Source: an uncultured Clostridium sp. (GTDB taxonomy: Bacteria > Bacillota > Clostridia > Clostridiales > Clostridiaceae). From it: a stretch of DNA of 28,489 nucleotides. A model generated the notes under the pieces. That model saw only the letters and a list, made by a program, of their open reading frames with translations. It was not told the DNA's origin and did not search any database. The stretch covers positions 1 to 28,489 of the forward strand of contig UQQU01000043.1 of NCBI GenBank assembly GCA_900543325.1, read 5' to 3'. Below are positions 8,868-16,532 of the stretch, in pieces; positions within the stretch are counted from its first letter, which is position 1, and the number at the start of each line of letters is the position of its first letter. Made by a program: the position numbers and the translations under genes.

Positions 8868-9734
8868 GTGAGACATAGTAGATCATTTAAAAAGAAAGAT
8901 ATTAATTTAGAAAATGATAATGACAAAGAAAGATGTCTTGAGTTTAGTGAAGAAGATTTAAAAGAATTATTATTATTGAATAGTTCTCTGATCTCAACTT
9001 ATTTGTTCATAATATCGGATATAATATTTTATGATTCAACTATTAATGCAATTAAATATATAGTTAGTAGAAGTAATAATGAAAGAATGGTTGCAGAATT
9101 AGAAGGAATTGAATCTGGTTACTTAGAGCTAATATCAAAATTAATATTGCTAAATGTTGATATATCTAGATATAATAATTTGTATAAAAAAAATGTAAAT
9201 GGAAAAAAAGAACGTTTATTAAAACCAGAGTTAGATATAACTATAGGAGATGGATTTCAAGTATTAACATACTTTTTTATTACTATTGGGTTTGTAGGGA
9301 CTTACGAAGTACACAATATTAAAGATATTTCTATAGATGCTAGCAAAGAATTATCATTAATGCTTTCTCAGTTAGATGCCATAAATATGAGGTTTTATGC
9401 AGATTATCTTGCATATGTAAGTATTGTAGAGAGCATACAGCTAGTTCATGATAAATATCAAAAGACTAAAAAAAGAAAAGTAAATCCAGATATTCCTGCA
9501 ATTCAATCAGCCATTTGTTATTTCTTATCAAGAGTTATACTAGCTAATATAGCTTTTACTAGATATGATGAATTATATAAAAAATATGGAAAAACACAAT
9601 ATAATTATTTATTACAGCCTAATGTAGCTATAAATGTGGGAAGCATTTTTGGAGTAATAGGAGGTATTTATATATTATTAGGCTTTATGGAACGTTATGA
9701 AAGAAATATTACTGGACCTATATTTGGTATATAA
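8868..9734 (+). CDS. Unrecognised protein made of two copies of one domain
   Basis: The 288-residue protein has a GTG start 7 bases behind AAGGAGAAAG. I cannot name a family. It shows an internal duplication: residues 89-142 (LISKLILLNVDISRYNNLYKK...LLKPELDITIGDGF...ITIGF) align with 219-272 (FLSRVILANIAFTRYDELYKK...LLQPNVAINVGSIF...ILLGF), an offset of 130 residues. Flanking helices at about 41-88 and 171-218 also correspond. Each copy ends in a hydrophobic segment (about 130-145 and 255-274) that could touch or cross the membrane. The N-terminal 30 residues are charged. It lies 88 bp after the VTT gene on the same strand and ends at a strong hairpin, so the two may form an operon. No catalytic motif is visible. 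Confidence 0.65.
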   Translation: MRHSRSFKKKDINLENDNDKERCLEFSEEDLKELLLLNSSLISTYLFIISDIIFYDSTINAIKYIVSRSNNERMVAELEGIESGYLELISKLILLNVDISRYNNLYKKNVNGKKERLLKPELDITIGDGFQVLTYFFITIGFVGTYEVHNIKDISIDASKELSLMLSQLDAINMRFYADYLAYVSIVESIQLVHDKYQKTKKRKVNPDIPAIQSAICYFLSRVILANIAFTRYDELYKKYGKTQYNYLLQPNVAINVGSIFGVIGGIYILLGFMERYERNITGPIFGI

Positions 9735-9738
9735 AATT

Positions 9739-9788
9739 AAAGAGAATTACTCAAATTTTATTTTGATTTTGAGTAATTCTCTTTTTTA
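9739..9788 (+). terminator. Terminator between convergent genes
   Basis: A 17-bp perfect stem (AAAGAGAATTACTCAAA, 9739-9755, with TTTGAGTAATTCTCTTT, 9768-9784), 12-nt loop, then TTTT. It serves the 8868-9734 gene and probably, with a weaker T-tract, the ClC gene coming from the right. Confidence 0.88.
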
Positions 9789-9797
9789 TTTAAAAAA

Positions 9798-11348
9798 CTA
9801 TTCTACAGTTGTTAATGAATCCATAAGTTCTCTAACTTTCCATTCATCTTTTAGGTCAGTCATAGTTAGTAGTGTATCACCAGCTCTAATTATTGTATTA
9901 CCTTTTGGTACTATAGAATCCTCACCACGTTTAATAGATACAATAAGTGTGTTTTCAGGTAAATGAAGAGAGCTTAATGTAGTTTTTTCTATTTTTGAAC
10001 CAAAATGAACTACATTAGTTATAATCAATTTTTTATTGCTATGACTATGATATTCATTAATATTATTTTTAAGTAAAAGATTTTCTAATAGAGAATCATA
10101 TATAGGAATACTTTTTAATAAATCAGCAACGATATATGCTATTATTGAAACTATTGTAAGTGACAATAAATGTGTGAATGAACCGGTCATTTCAGTTATT
10201 AATATTATTCCAGTTATAGGAGCACGAACTATTGCAGTAAAATATCCTGCCATAGATAATATTATAAAATTATTAAAAAGTTCAGGACTAATTCCAAGAT
10301 AATTTATTGCAATATAACCAAAAACAGCTCCGAAGGTTCCTCCTATTATAAGAAGAGGAAAAAATATACCTCCAGGTGCACCAGAACCGAAGCTTATTAT
10401 TGAAAATAAAAATTTAGCAACTAAAATTAATAATAAAAGACTTAATGTTGTATTAAGGTTAAGTTCTTCTATAACTGCATGACCTCCACATAAAACAATT
10501 GGAAATAGTAAACCTAATATTCCGGCAAGTAAAAATGGAATCATTAATTTAGTTGATGTGGAGCATTTTAATTTAGCATATAAATTTTGAGTTTTTAATG
10601 TAAACCAATTATAGAAAGCACCAAATAGGCCTAATAAAATACCCAAAACTAATAAAAGCCAATAATTTTTTAATGGAATTGGAATTGTATCAGCAAAATG
10701 AAATACTGGATTAAGTCCAAAAAATTGCTTAGAAATAAAATCTGCAGCTACAGCAGAAGTTATTGTTGCTAATAAGACTAGTGGAGAAAAATATTTATAT
10801 ATTTCTTCTAATGAGAATAGAACTCCAGATAAAGGTGCATTGAAAGCAGCAGCTAAACCTGCAGTAGCTCCACTACTTATTAGTAGTCTTCTTTCTAACC
10901 TTGTACTATTAAACTTTTTACTTACTATGTCACCAGCACAGGCTCCAAGTTGAACTGATGGACCTTCTCTTCCTAAAGATAATCCCGAGATAATTGATAG
11001 AGTTCCACCTATAAATTTGTTAATTAGTATAGATAAAGGTCTGTTTTTTAAGTATCCCCCCATAATACCTTTAACTTGAGGTATTCCACTACCACTAATA
11101 TAGGGCTCTTTATCTATAAGTTTTCCTACTATAAAAGCTAAAATTATTAGAATAACGAACCAAAGTGGTATAAGATACTTATGAGTTTTAACATAGCTGT
11201 AAATAAAGAATGCAAAATCTTCAGCATATGATAATGCAAAACGATATAGTATAACTATGAAAGATGTTATTATACCAACTAACAGACCTTTTAAAACTAG
11301 TTTTACATTCCTTTCCTCTGCATGAGTAATTACATCGAAGTTTTTCAT
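9798..11348 (-). CDS. ClC-family H+/Cl- exchange transporter with C-terminal RCK_C (TrkA_C) domain
   Basis: The 516-residue protein has a full ClC membrane domain (about 1-425). Selectivity motifs are GSGIP (86-90), GREGP (126-130, gating glutamate E128) and GSGAPGGIFFP (321-331). A central tyrosine lies at 417 (SIPIYDSLLENLL). The glutamate at 182 (LFSLEE) matches the internal proton glutamate of E. coli ClC, so a 2:1 Cl-/H+ antiporter is more likely than a channel. Residues about 443-503 (TTLSSLHLPENTLIVSIKRGEDSIVPKGNTIIRAGDTLLTM) form an RCK_C domain, a regulatory ligand-binding fold also found in K+ transporters. GAGGTG lies 8 bases before ATG. It is monocistronic, convergent with the upstream-region genes. 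Confidence 0.93.
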   Translation of the reverse strand: MKNFDVITHAEERNVKLVLKGLLVGIITSFIVILYRFALSYAEDFAFFIYSYVKTHKYLIPLWFVILIILAFIVGKLIDKEPYISGSGIPQVKGIMGGYLKNRPLSILINKFIGGTLSIISGLSLGREGPSVQLGACAGDIVSKKFNSTRLERRLLISSGATAGLAAAFNAPLSGVLFSLEEIYKYFSPLVLLATITSAVAADFISKQFFGLNPVFHFADTIPIPLKNYWLLLVLGILLGLFGAFYNWFTLKTQNLYAKLKCSTSTKLMIPFLLAGILGLLFPIVLCGGHAVIEELNLNTTLSLLLLILVAKFLFSIISFGSGAPGGIFFPLLIIGGTFGAVFGYIAINYLGISPELFNNFIILSMAGYFTAIVRAPITGIILITEMTGSFTHLLSLTIVSIIAYIVADLLKSIPIYDSLLENLLLKNNINEYHSHSNKKLIITNVVHFGSKIEKTTLSSLHLPENTLIVSIKRGEDSIVPKGNTIIRAGDTLLTMTDLKDEWKVRELMDSLTTVE

Positions 11349-11490
11349 TTTGTTATCACCTCAAAAGATAGTATATTAATAGTATAACTTTTTTATAATA
11401 TATAGGAAAGTATATGCATATAGGAAAAATATGGGAGAATTTTATAGTTATATTTGATAGTATAATAGAGTAATAGCAAGGGGGATGAAA

Positions 11491-13506
11491 ATGAAAAAGT
11501 TAAGTCATGGATGTACATTAGATTGTGCTGATTGTTGTAAGTTTAATGTTTATGTAGAAGATAATAAAGTGGTTAAAATTGAAGGTGATAAGGAGCATCC
11601 TTATACAAAAGGATTTATATGTAAAAAAGGGTTAGCTCATTTAGATAGATTAAATCATAAAGATAGAATATATAAACCGCTTTTAAAAGAAGCGGGACAG
11701 TGGAAAGAGATATCTTTTAATGAAGCTATAGATATTATGGCTGAAAAGCTAAATTTATATAAAAAGGAATTTGGGAGTAAATCCATTCTTTATTATGAAC
11801 AGTATGGAAATGGAGCTCTTTTAAAAAGTATTGGAGAAAAATTTTTAAACTTTTATGGTGGAGGAAGTTTCTCTAAAGGAGGACCATGTTGGAGTGCTGG
11901 AATTGCAGCTCAAAAATTAGATTTTGGTGAATCTAAAAGCCATTCATTAGAAGATATGTTAAATAGTAAAAATATTTTTGTGTGGGGGAAAAATCCAGCT
12001 AATACTACAATACATACTATGCAAATGATTAGAAAGGCAAAGGCAAATGGAAGTAAAATTATAGTTATAGATCCAATTAAAACGGCAAGTGCTAAATTAG
12101 CAGATATATATATAAGAGTTAATGTAAATGGTGATTTACCATTAGCTCTTGCTATGGCAAAAGTAATAATAGATGAAAATATTTATGATCAAGAGTATAT
12201 TGATAAATTTGTTAATGGATTTGATGATTATAAGAAGTATGTATTATCATTAGAAATGCAAGAATTAAGTGATGCTAGTGGAGTGGCTATAGATGATATT
12301 ATAAAGTTAGCAAAATTATATGGTGAAAAATATTCTACTATACTATTAGGTTTTGGAATGCAGAAGTATAAAAATGGAGGAAATACTATTAGAGCAATAG
12401 ATGCATTAGGAGCTATTACAGGACAAATAGGATTTAGTGGTGGTGGAATAAATTATGCAAATAAAGTATATCCTAAGATATTGAACTCAGATCCTTATAA
12501 TAGTGAAAACTTTGCAAATAATAGATATTTTTATACTAATGAAATAAGTGATTTTATAGATAGTTGTAATAATGGAAAAACATATTATAAAGATAGTATT
12601 TTTATAAATGATACTAATATTAATAATAGTATTGAGCTTGATATACCAATAAAAATGGCAATAATCACAAAAAGTAATATTTTAAATCAGCTTGCAAATT
12701 TAAATAAATTAAAGGAAAGCTTATCTAAAGTTGAATTTAAGGTTTGTTTTGATATGTTTATGACTGATACAGCTAAAGAATGTGATTTGTTTATTCCTAC
12801 AACAAATACATTAGAAAGTGAAGATTTATTATTTAGTTCAATGATGAATCCATATTTAGTTTATAATGAAAAACTAGTAGATATCGATGAAAAATTAATG
12901 GATGAGTATTATTTCTTTATGGAATTAGCAAAAAGACTAAACATAAATGAATATCCTTTCGTAGATAAAAAATCTTATTTAGAAAAAGTAATAGAACCGT
13001 TAAATGATAAATTTAAAAATATTAGCTTAGACTTTATTAAAGATAATTATATTACTATTCATAATAGTATTGCATGGGAAGATAAGAAGTTCCTAACTAA
13101 CAGTGGTAAGTTTGAGATATTAAAATGTGATGGATTAAAATATAAAAGAAATGATTTAGATAAAATAAAAAAAGAAAAACTTTTTAGGTTATTAACTAAC
13201 CATGGAAAAGATAGTTTATCAAGTCAACATTTTATGGATGAAGTTAATATTTCAAAAGCTTATATAAATAGTAGAATGGCCAATAAATTAGAGGTACAGG
13301 AAAATGAAATAGTAAATTTAAAATCAAATAATGGAGAAATAAGAGTTCAGATGGTAATAGATGATTCTATTAGTGACTATGTTGTAATGATGTATGTAGG
13401 TTGGTGGGAAAGGCATGGAAATCCTAATTACCTTACTAATAGTGGTGCATCTGATATAGGTGGACAAATAACTTATAATGAGACTTTTGTAAATATAATA
13501 AAATAA
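11491..13506 (+). CDS. Molybdopterin-dependent oxidoreductase (COG0243 type)
   Basis: The longest frame opens at ATG 11485, but AAGGGGG abuts it directly, so ATG 11491 (671 residues) is the better start. The N-terminal domain binds [4Fe-4S]: C-x3-C-x3-C in GCTLDCADCC (an extra Cys precedes the third), then C in GFICKKG about 28 residues later. The domains binding the bis-MGD cofactor follow; GGPCWSAGIAAQ near residue 135 is the region that often supplies the Mo ligand, and C135 is a candidate. The C-terminal part has the usual beta-barrel domain (QHFMDE... ANKLEVQENEIVNLKSNNGEIRVQMV...WWERHGNPNYLT). No Tat signal, so it is cytoplasmic. No partner subunit or cofactor gene is adjacent; the substrate is unknown. 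Confidence 0.88.
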   Translation: MKKLSHGCTLDCADCCKFNVYVEDNKVVKIEGDKEHPYTKGFICKKGLAHLDRLNHKDRIYKPLLKEAGQWKEISFNEAIDIMAEKLNLYKKEFGSKSILYYEQYGNGALLKSIGEKFLNFYGGGSFSKGGPCWSAGIAAQKLDFGESKSHSLEDMLNSKNIFVWGKNPANTTIHTMQMIRKAKANGSKIIVIDPIKTASAKLADIYIRVNVNGDLPLALAMAKVIIDENIYDQEYIDKFVNGFDDYKKYVLSLEMQELSDASGVAIDDIIKLAKLYGEKYSTILLGFGMQKYKNGGNTIRAIDALGAITGQIGFSGGGINYANKVYPKILNSDPYNSENFANNRYFYTNEISDFIDSCNNGKTYYKDSIFINDTNINNSIELDIPIKMAIITKSNILNQLANLNKLKESLSKVEFKVCFDMFMTDTAKECDLFIPTTNTLESEDLLFSSMMNPYLVYNEKLVDIDEKLMDEYYFFMELAKRLNINEYPFVDKKSYLEKVIEPLNDKFKNISLDFIKDNYITIHNSIAWEDKKFLTNSGKFEILKCDGLKYKRNDLDKIKKEKLFRLLTNHGKDSLSSQHFMDEVNISKAYINSRMANKLEVQENEIVNLKSNNGEIRVQMVIDDSISDYVVMMYVGWWERHGNPNYLTNSGASDIGGQITYNETFVNIIK

Positions 13507-13512
13507 TATTTT

Positions 13513-13542
13513 AAAGACTAGGTTAACTAGTCTTTATTTTTT
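13513..13542 (+). terminator. Terminator after the molybdopterin oxidoreductase
   Basis: Stem AAAGACTAG (13513-13521), loop GTTAA, CTAGTCTTT (13527-13535), then ATTTTTT. It begins 6 bases after the stop codon. Confidence 0.85.
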
Positions 13543-13549
13543 AGGGTAA

Positions 13550-13985
13550 GCACTTAAAAACAAACATAATAATAAAAAATTATATGATGCAAAGAAGGCA
13601 ATAGAACTTCATATAAAAAATACTCATAATTCTATGTTAGATTATTTATTAAATATGAATACATCATATACAGGAATAACAGAAGTGCAAAGAGAGTTAA
13701 TAGTTTTAATTGCACAAGGGTTAAATGATAAAGAAATAGCAAGCAAATTAGGTGTTGCTGCATCTACAGTAAGAAATCATAGATACAAATTGAGAGAAAA
13801 AGAAAATTATAATATTAGAGGAAATAATGAAGAATTTTTCAAAGGGAAAAATTTATTCAGAAAAAGATATAAATAAAATATTAAAAAGAATATATGATGA
13901 TAATGCAACTATAAGAAGATATTTAATTGAATATGGTTTTTTCGATAGATCAAAAGATTGTAGTAAATATTGGGTAAAAGAATAA
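13550..13985 (+). pseudogene. Remnant of a HTH / DUF2087 transcriptional regulator
   Basis: An open frame from about 13550 to the stop at 13876 contains the helix-turn-helix part of this family (TGITEVQRELIVLIAQGLNDKEIASKLGVAASTVRNHRYKLREKE). A second frame from about 13827 to 13985 contains the DUF2087 C-terminus (YSEKDINKILKRIYDDNATIRRYLIEYG...DCSKYWVKE). In intact relatives, as I know them, these two pieces belong to one protein separated by roughly 60 or more residues. Here the middle is missing and the frame shifts. The N-terminal domain is also absent: the frame is blocked by a TAA at 13547, inside the terminator region of the previous gene. ATG 13634 has no RBS. It is almost certainly a decayed gene; short products are possible but unlikely to work. 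Confidence 0.8.
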
Positions 13986-14018
13986 TATAAGTTATTGGAT
14001 TGAATTATAACAAATGTA

Positions 14019-14063
14019 AAATAAAAGCCAAAGATGTAAGTATGACATTTTTGGCTTTTATTT
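14019..14063 (+). terminator. Hairpin terminator downstream of the DUF2087 remnant
   Basis: Left arm AAATAAAAGCCAAAgATGT (14019-14037), loop AAGTATG, right arm ACATtTTTGGCTTTTATTT (14045-14063), one mismatch inside an otherwise 18-bp stem. It has probably survived from the intact gene. Confidence 0.75.
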
Positions 14064-14176
14064 ATTAGAAACAGAACTAATTAAAATTATTAATATGGGG
14101 AAATATATTAATGTATCATTTAAGATAGATTATAAATTAAAATTTAGTTAATGGAGCTTTAGAAGGAGGGAACCAA

Positions 14177-14662
14177 ATGAAAATAACATTCAATGGGGAT
14201 CCAATTACTCTTGTAGAAAATCAAGTAAAAGTTGGAGATACTGCACCAGACTTTTTAGTTGTGGATAATACTTTAAAGGATTTAACACTAAGTGATACAA
14301 AGGGAAAAAGAATATTTGTAACAGTACCATCATTAGATACTTCAGTTTGTGATATGGAAGTAAGAAAGTTTAATGAAGAGGCTTCAAAGCTTGATGATGT
14401 TACAGTTTATGTAATATCTATGGATTTACCTTTTGCACAAGTAAGATGGTGTGGAAATGCTGGAGTGGATAGAGTAAAAACAGTTTCAGACTATAAGCAA
14501 AAGAGCTTTGGTAAAAATTATGGAGCATTAATTGAAGAATTTTGTTTTTTAACAAGAGCTATATTTGTAGTAGATGAAAACAATAAAATTACATATGTTG
14601 AATATTGCAAAGATGTTATAAATGAACCAGATTATGAAAGTGCTTTAAATGCTGTAAAATAA
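14177..14662 (+). CDS. tpx: Thiol peroxidase (atypical 2-Cys peroxiredoxin)
   Basis: Reduces hydrogen peroxide and alkyl hydroperoxides using thioredoxin. The 161-residue protein fits the family length. The peroxidatic cysteine is C58 in PSLDTSVCDMEVRKF and the resolving cysteine is C92 in FAQVRWCGNAGV, 34 residues later as in E. coli Tpx. The catalytic threonine is T55. The C-terminal block (AIFVVDENNKITYVEYCKDVINEPDYESAL) is also diagnostic. AGAAGGAGGGA lies about 7 bases before ATG. It is followed 24 bp later by a charged His-rich protein gene with its own RBS, and no terminator lies between, so they are likely co-transcribed. A PerR-box-like sequence is about 80 bp upstream. Confidence 0.96.
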   Translation: MKITFNGDPITLVENQVKVGDTAPDFLVVDNTLKDLTLSDTKGKRIFVTVPSLDTSVCDMEVRKFNEEASKLDDVTVYVISMDLPFAQVRWCGNAGVDRVKTVSDYKQKSFGKNYGALIEEFCFLTRAIFVVDENNKITYVEYCKDVINEPDYESALNAVK

Positions 14663-14686
14663 ATTTTATTGTAAGGAGAGATAATA

Positions 14687-15058
14687 ATGAGTATAAAAGA
14701 GAAAATAGATGAAATGAAGATACATCATGAAGAAAGAAAAGAAGAAAGACATGAAAGACATGAAGAAAAGAAATTTGCTCATGAAATAAAGCATCAAATG
14801 AAGGAAGAAGTAAAGGAGGAAAGAAGAGAAGAAAGACATGAACATCATGAATTAAAGAAAGAAAATAGAGAATTAAATCATGAAGCAAAACATCAATTAA
14901 GGCAAGAAAAAAAGGATTATAAAGAAGAAGAAAAAAATGCAAAAAAGATGGCAAAAGAAATAGACAAGGATATAAGAGAATTGGAAAAAGAAGATAGAAA
15001 AGAACAAAAAGAATTTGCAAAACAATTAAAAAAACAAATGGAGAATGAAATTGATTAA
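14687..15058 (+). CDS. Highly charged, His-rich coiled-coil protein with internal repeat
   Basis: I do not recognise a family. The 123-residue protein is almost entirely E/K/R/H/Q with very few hydrophobic residues and no cysteine, predicted as long helix or coiled coil without signal peptide or membrane segment. Eleven histidines are all in residues 13-69, several as HH or HxxH (13-14, 22/25, 32/36, 51/53/54, 65/69), which could bind metal. Residues 15-41 and 45-73 are two copies of one unit (EERKEERHERHEEKK...HEIKHQMKEE and EERREERHEHHELKK...HEAKHQLRQE). GTAAGGAGAG lies 7 bases before ATG. Position 24 bp after tpx suggests a shared transcript and possibly a stress role; that role is inference. 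Confidence 0.75.
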   Translation: MSIKEKIDEMKIHHEERKEERHERHEEKKFAHEIKHQMKEEVKEERREERHEHHELKKENRELNHEAKHQLRQEKKDYKEEEKNAKKMAKEIDKDIRELEKEDRKEQKEFAKQLKKQMENEID

Positions 15059-15398
15059 TTATACAATAGTTTAAATGTATAGTAATTAATATTTAAAATA
15101 ACTTACCAAATACATAAAGAATAATTACAATAATTTATGTTTAAATAAGTATAAACACGATTTAACATTAAGTTATTCTTTATGTATTATTTTTTATAGT
15201 ATTTATAATTAAATAATGGAAAATTATTTTAAAAAGGTTTTTAGTAGTATATAATAAAAAAGATATTAGGAAGATTGCCAATTTAGATAATATTACAAAA
15301 AGTAGCTTGTATATTTGTAAGTATTATATATAGATGAAAACAGTTACAAGGTGTACAATAAATATATCAAGTAAAGTTAATTTATGGGAGGAATAAAA
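15059..15398. other. Intergenic region tpx unit - msmX
   Basis: About 340 bp without a gene. The first half holds a long inverted repeat (see separate entry). The second half should contain the msmX promoter; TACAAT at 15354-15359 is the best -10 candidate, but no good -35 lies 16-18 bases upstream. I see no LacI-type operator here, unlike further downstream. Confidence 0.4.
15097..15194 (+). terminator. Inverted repeat with 16-bp arms and T-run, probable terminator of the tpx unit
   Basis: AATACATAAAGAATAA (15109-15124) pairs perfectly with TTATTCTTTATGTATT (15173-15188), and ATTTTTTAT follows. The loop is 48 nt. A competing pairing exists: AATAACTTA (15097-15105) with TAAGTTATT (15169-15177) uses part of the same right arm. 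A terminator is the simplest reading, but the large loop and the alternative pairing are unusual. Confidence 0.5.
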
Positions 15399-16508
15399 AT
15401 GGCAAATTTATCATTACAACATATTTACAAGATATACCAAGGTGACGTAACAGCAGTTAAGGATTTTAATTTAGAAATTGAAGATAAGGAATTCATTGTA
15501 TTCGTTGGACCATCAGGATGTGGAAAATCAACAACATTAAGAATGATTGCAGGTCTTGAAGATATATCAAAAGGAGAATTATATATTGGGGACAAACTAG
15601 TAAATGATGTAGAACCTAAGGAAAGAGATATAGCGATGGTTTTCCAAAACTATGCTTTATACCCACACATGACAGTTTTCGATAATATGGCATTTGCTTT
15701 AAAATTAAGAAAGGTTCCAAAAGCTGAAATTGAACAAAAGGTTACAGAAGCAGCAAAAATTCTAGATATTGAACATTTATTAAAGAGAAAGCCAAAAGCT
15801 TTATCAGGAGGACAAAGACAAAGAGTTGCATTAGGAAGAGCTATTGTAAGACATCCAAAAGTATTCTTAATGGACGAGCCTTTATCAAACTTAGATGCTA
15901 AATTAAGAGTTCAAATGAGAACTGAAATTATAAAGTTATATAGAAAATTACAAACTACATTTATATATGTAACACATGACCAAGTAGAGGCTATGACAAT
16001 GGGAACTAGAATTGTTGTTATGAAAGATGGTGTTATTCAACAAGTAGATTCACCACAAAATATTTATAATTATCCTGCAAATCTTTTCGTTGCTGGATTT
16101 ATCGGAAGTCCACAAATGAACTTCTTAGAGGGTAGAGTTGAAAAAGAAGAAAATGAAGTTGTTGCAGTATTTGGTGATAACAAAATAGTATTCCCTAAAG
16201 AAAAGGCTGAAACCTTAGTTAAAGAAGGATATGTTGGAAAGACTGTAACATTAGGTATAAGACCAGAGCATTTAAGTGATGATGCAGAACTTATTGCAGC
16301 AAATCCCAATAGTATAGTTAAAGGAAATGTAGAAGTTATAGAGCTTATGGGAGCAGAAAGTTATATTTATACTAGATGTGGAAAAGATTCATTAAATGTA
16401 AGAGTTGAAGGAACAACTAACTTAAAAATTGGAGAAGTTGCAAAACTTTACTTAAGATCAGAAAAGTTACATGTATTTGATAAAGAAACAGAAATAAGAG
16501 TTGTATAA
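15399..16508 (+). CDS. msmX: Multisugar ABC importer ATPase (MsmX/MsmK/UgpC type)
   Basis: The ATP-hydrolysing subunit for carbohydrate ABC importers. An upstream in-frame ATG (15384) exists, but GGGAGGA lies between it and ATG 15399, so 15399 is the start (369 residues, typical length). Walker A is GPSGCGKST (37-45), Q-loop Q83, signature LSGGQ (135-139), Walker B VFLMDEP with E160, and H-loop H193. Residues about 235-365 form the TOBE/MalK-type regulatory domain (GIRPEHLSDDAEL). No permease or binding-protein gene is next to it. This is usual for MsmX-type ATPases, which serve several importers, including maltodextrin systems. It is 24 bp ahead of the first PucR-type regulator, hence co-transcribed. 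Confidence 0.93.
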   Translation: MANLSLQHIYKIYQGDVTAVKDFNLEIEDKEFIVFVGPSGCGKSTTLRMIAGLEDISKGELYIGDKLVNDVEPKERDIAMVFQNYALYPHMTVFDNMAFALKLRKVPKAEIEQKVTEAAKILDIEHLLKRKPKALSGGQRQRVALGRAIVRHPKVFLMDEPLSNLDAKLRVQMRTEIIKLYRKLQTTFIYVTHDQVEAMTMGTRIVVMKDGVIQQVDSPQNIYNYPANLFVAGFIGSPQMNFLEGRVEKEENEVVAVFGDNKIVFPKEKAETLVKEGYVGKTVTLGIRPEHLSDDAELIAANPNSIVKGNVEVIELMGAESYIYTRCGKDSLNVRVEGTTNLKIGEVAKLYLRSEKLHVFDKETEIRVV

Positions 16509-16532
16509 TATTAATTTGCTGGGGGAGATAGT

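Noticed and set aside
14616..15020. Long open frames on the minus strand opposite the charged protein
   Set aside because: Products are Leu/Phe/His/Ser monotony, the complement of Glu/Lys-rich codons; the plus-strand gene has a good RBS and follows tpx.
15384..15398. ATG 15384 as start of the ABC ATPase
   Set aside because: The Shine-Dalgarno GGGAGGA lies after it; ATG 15399 gives the family's normal N-terminus.
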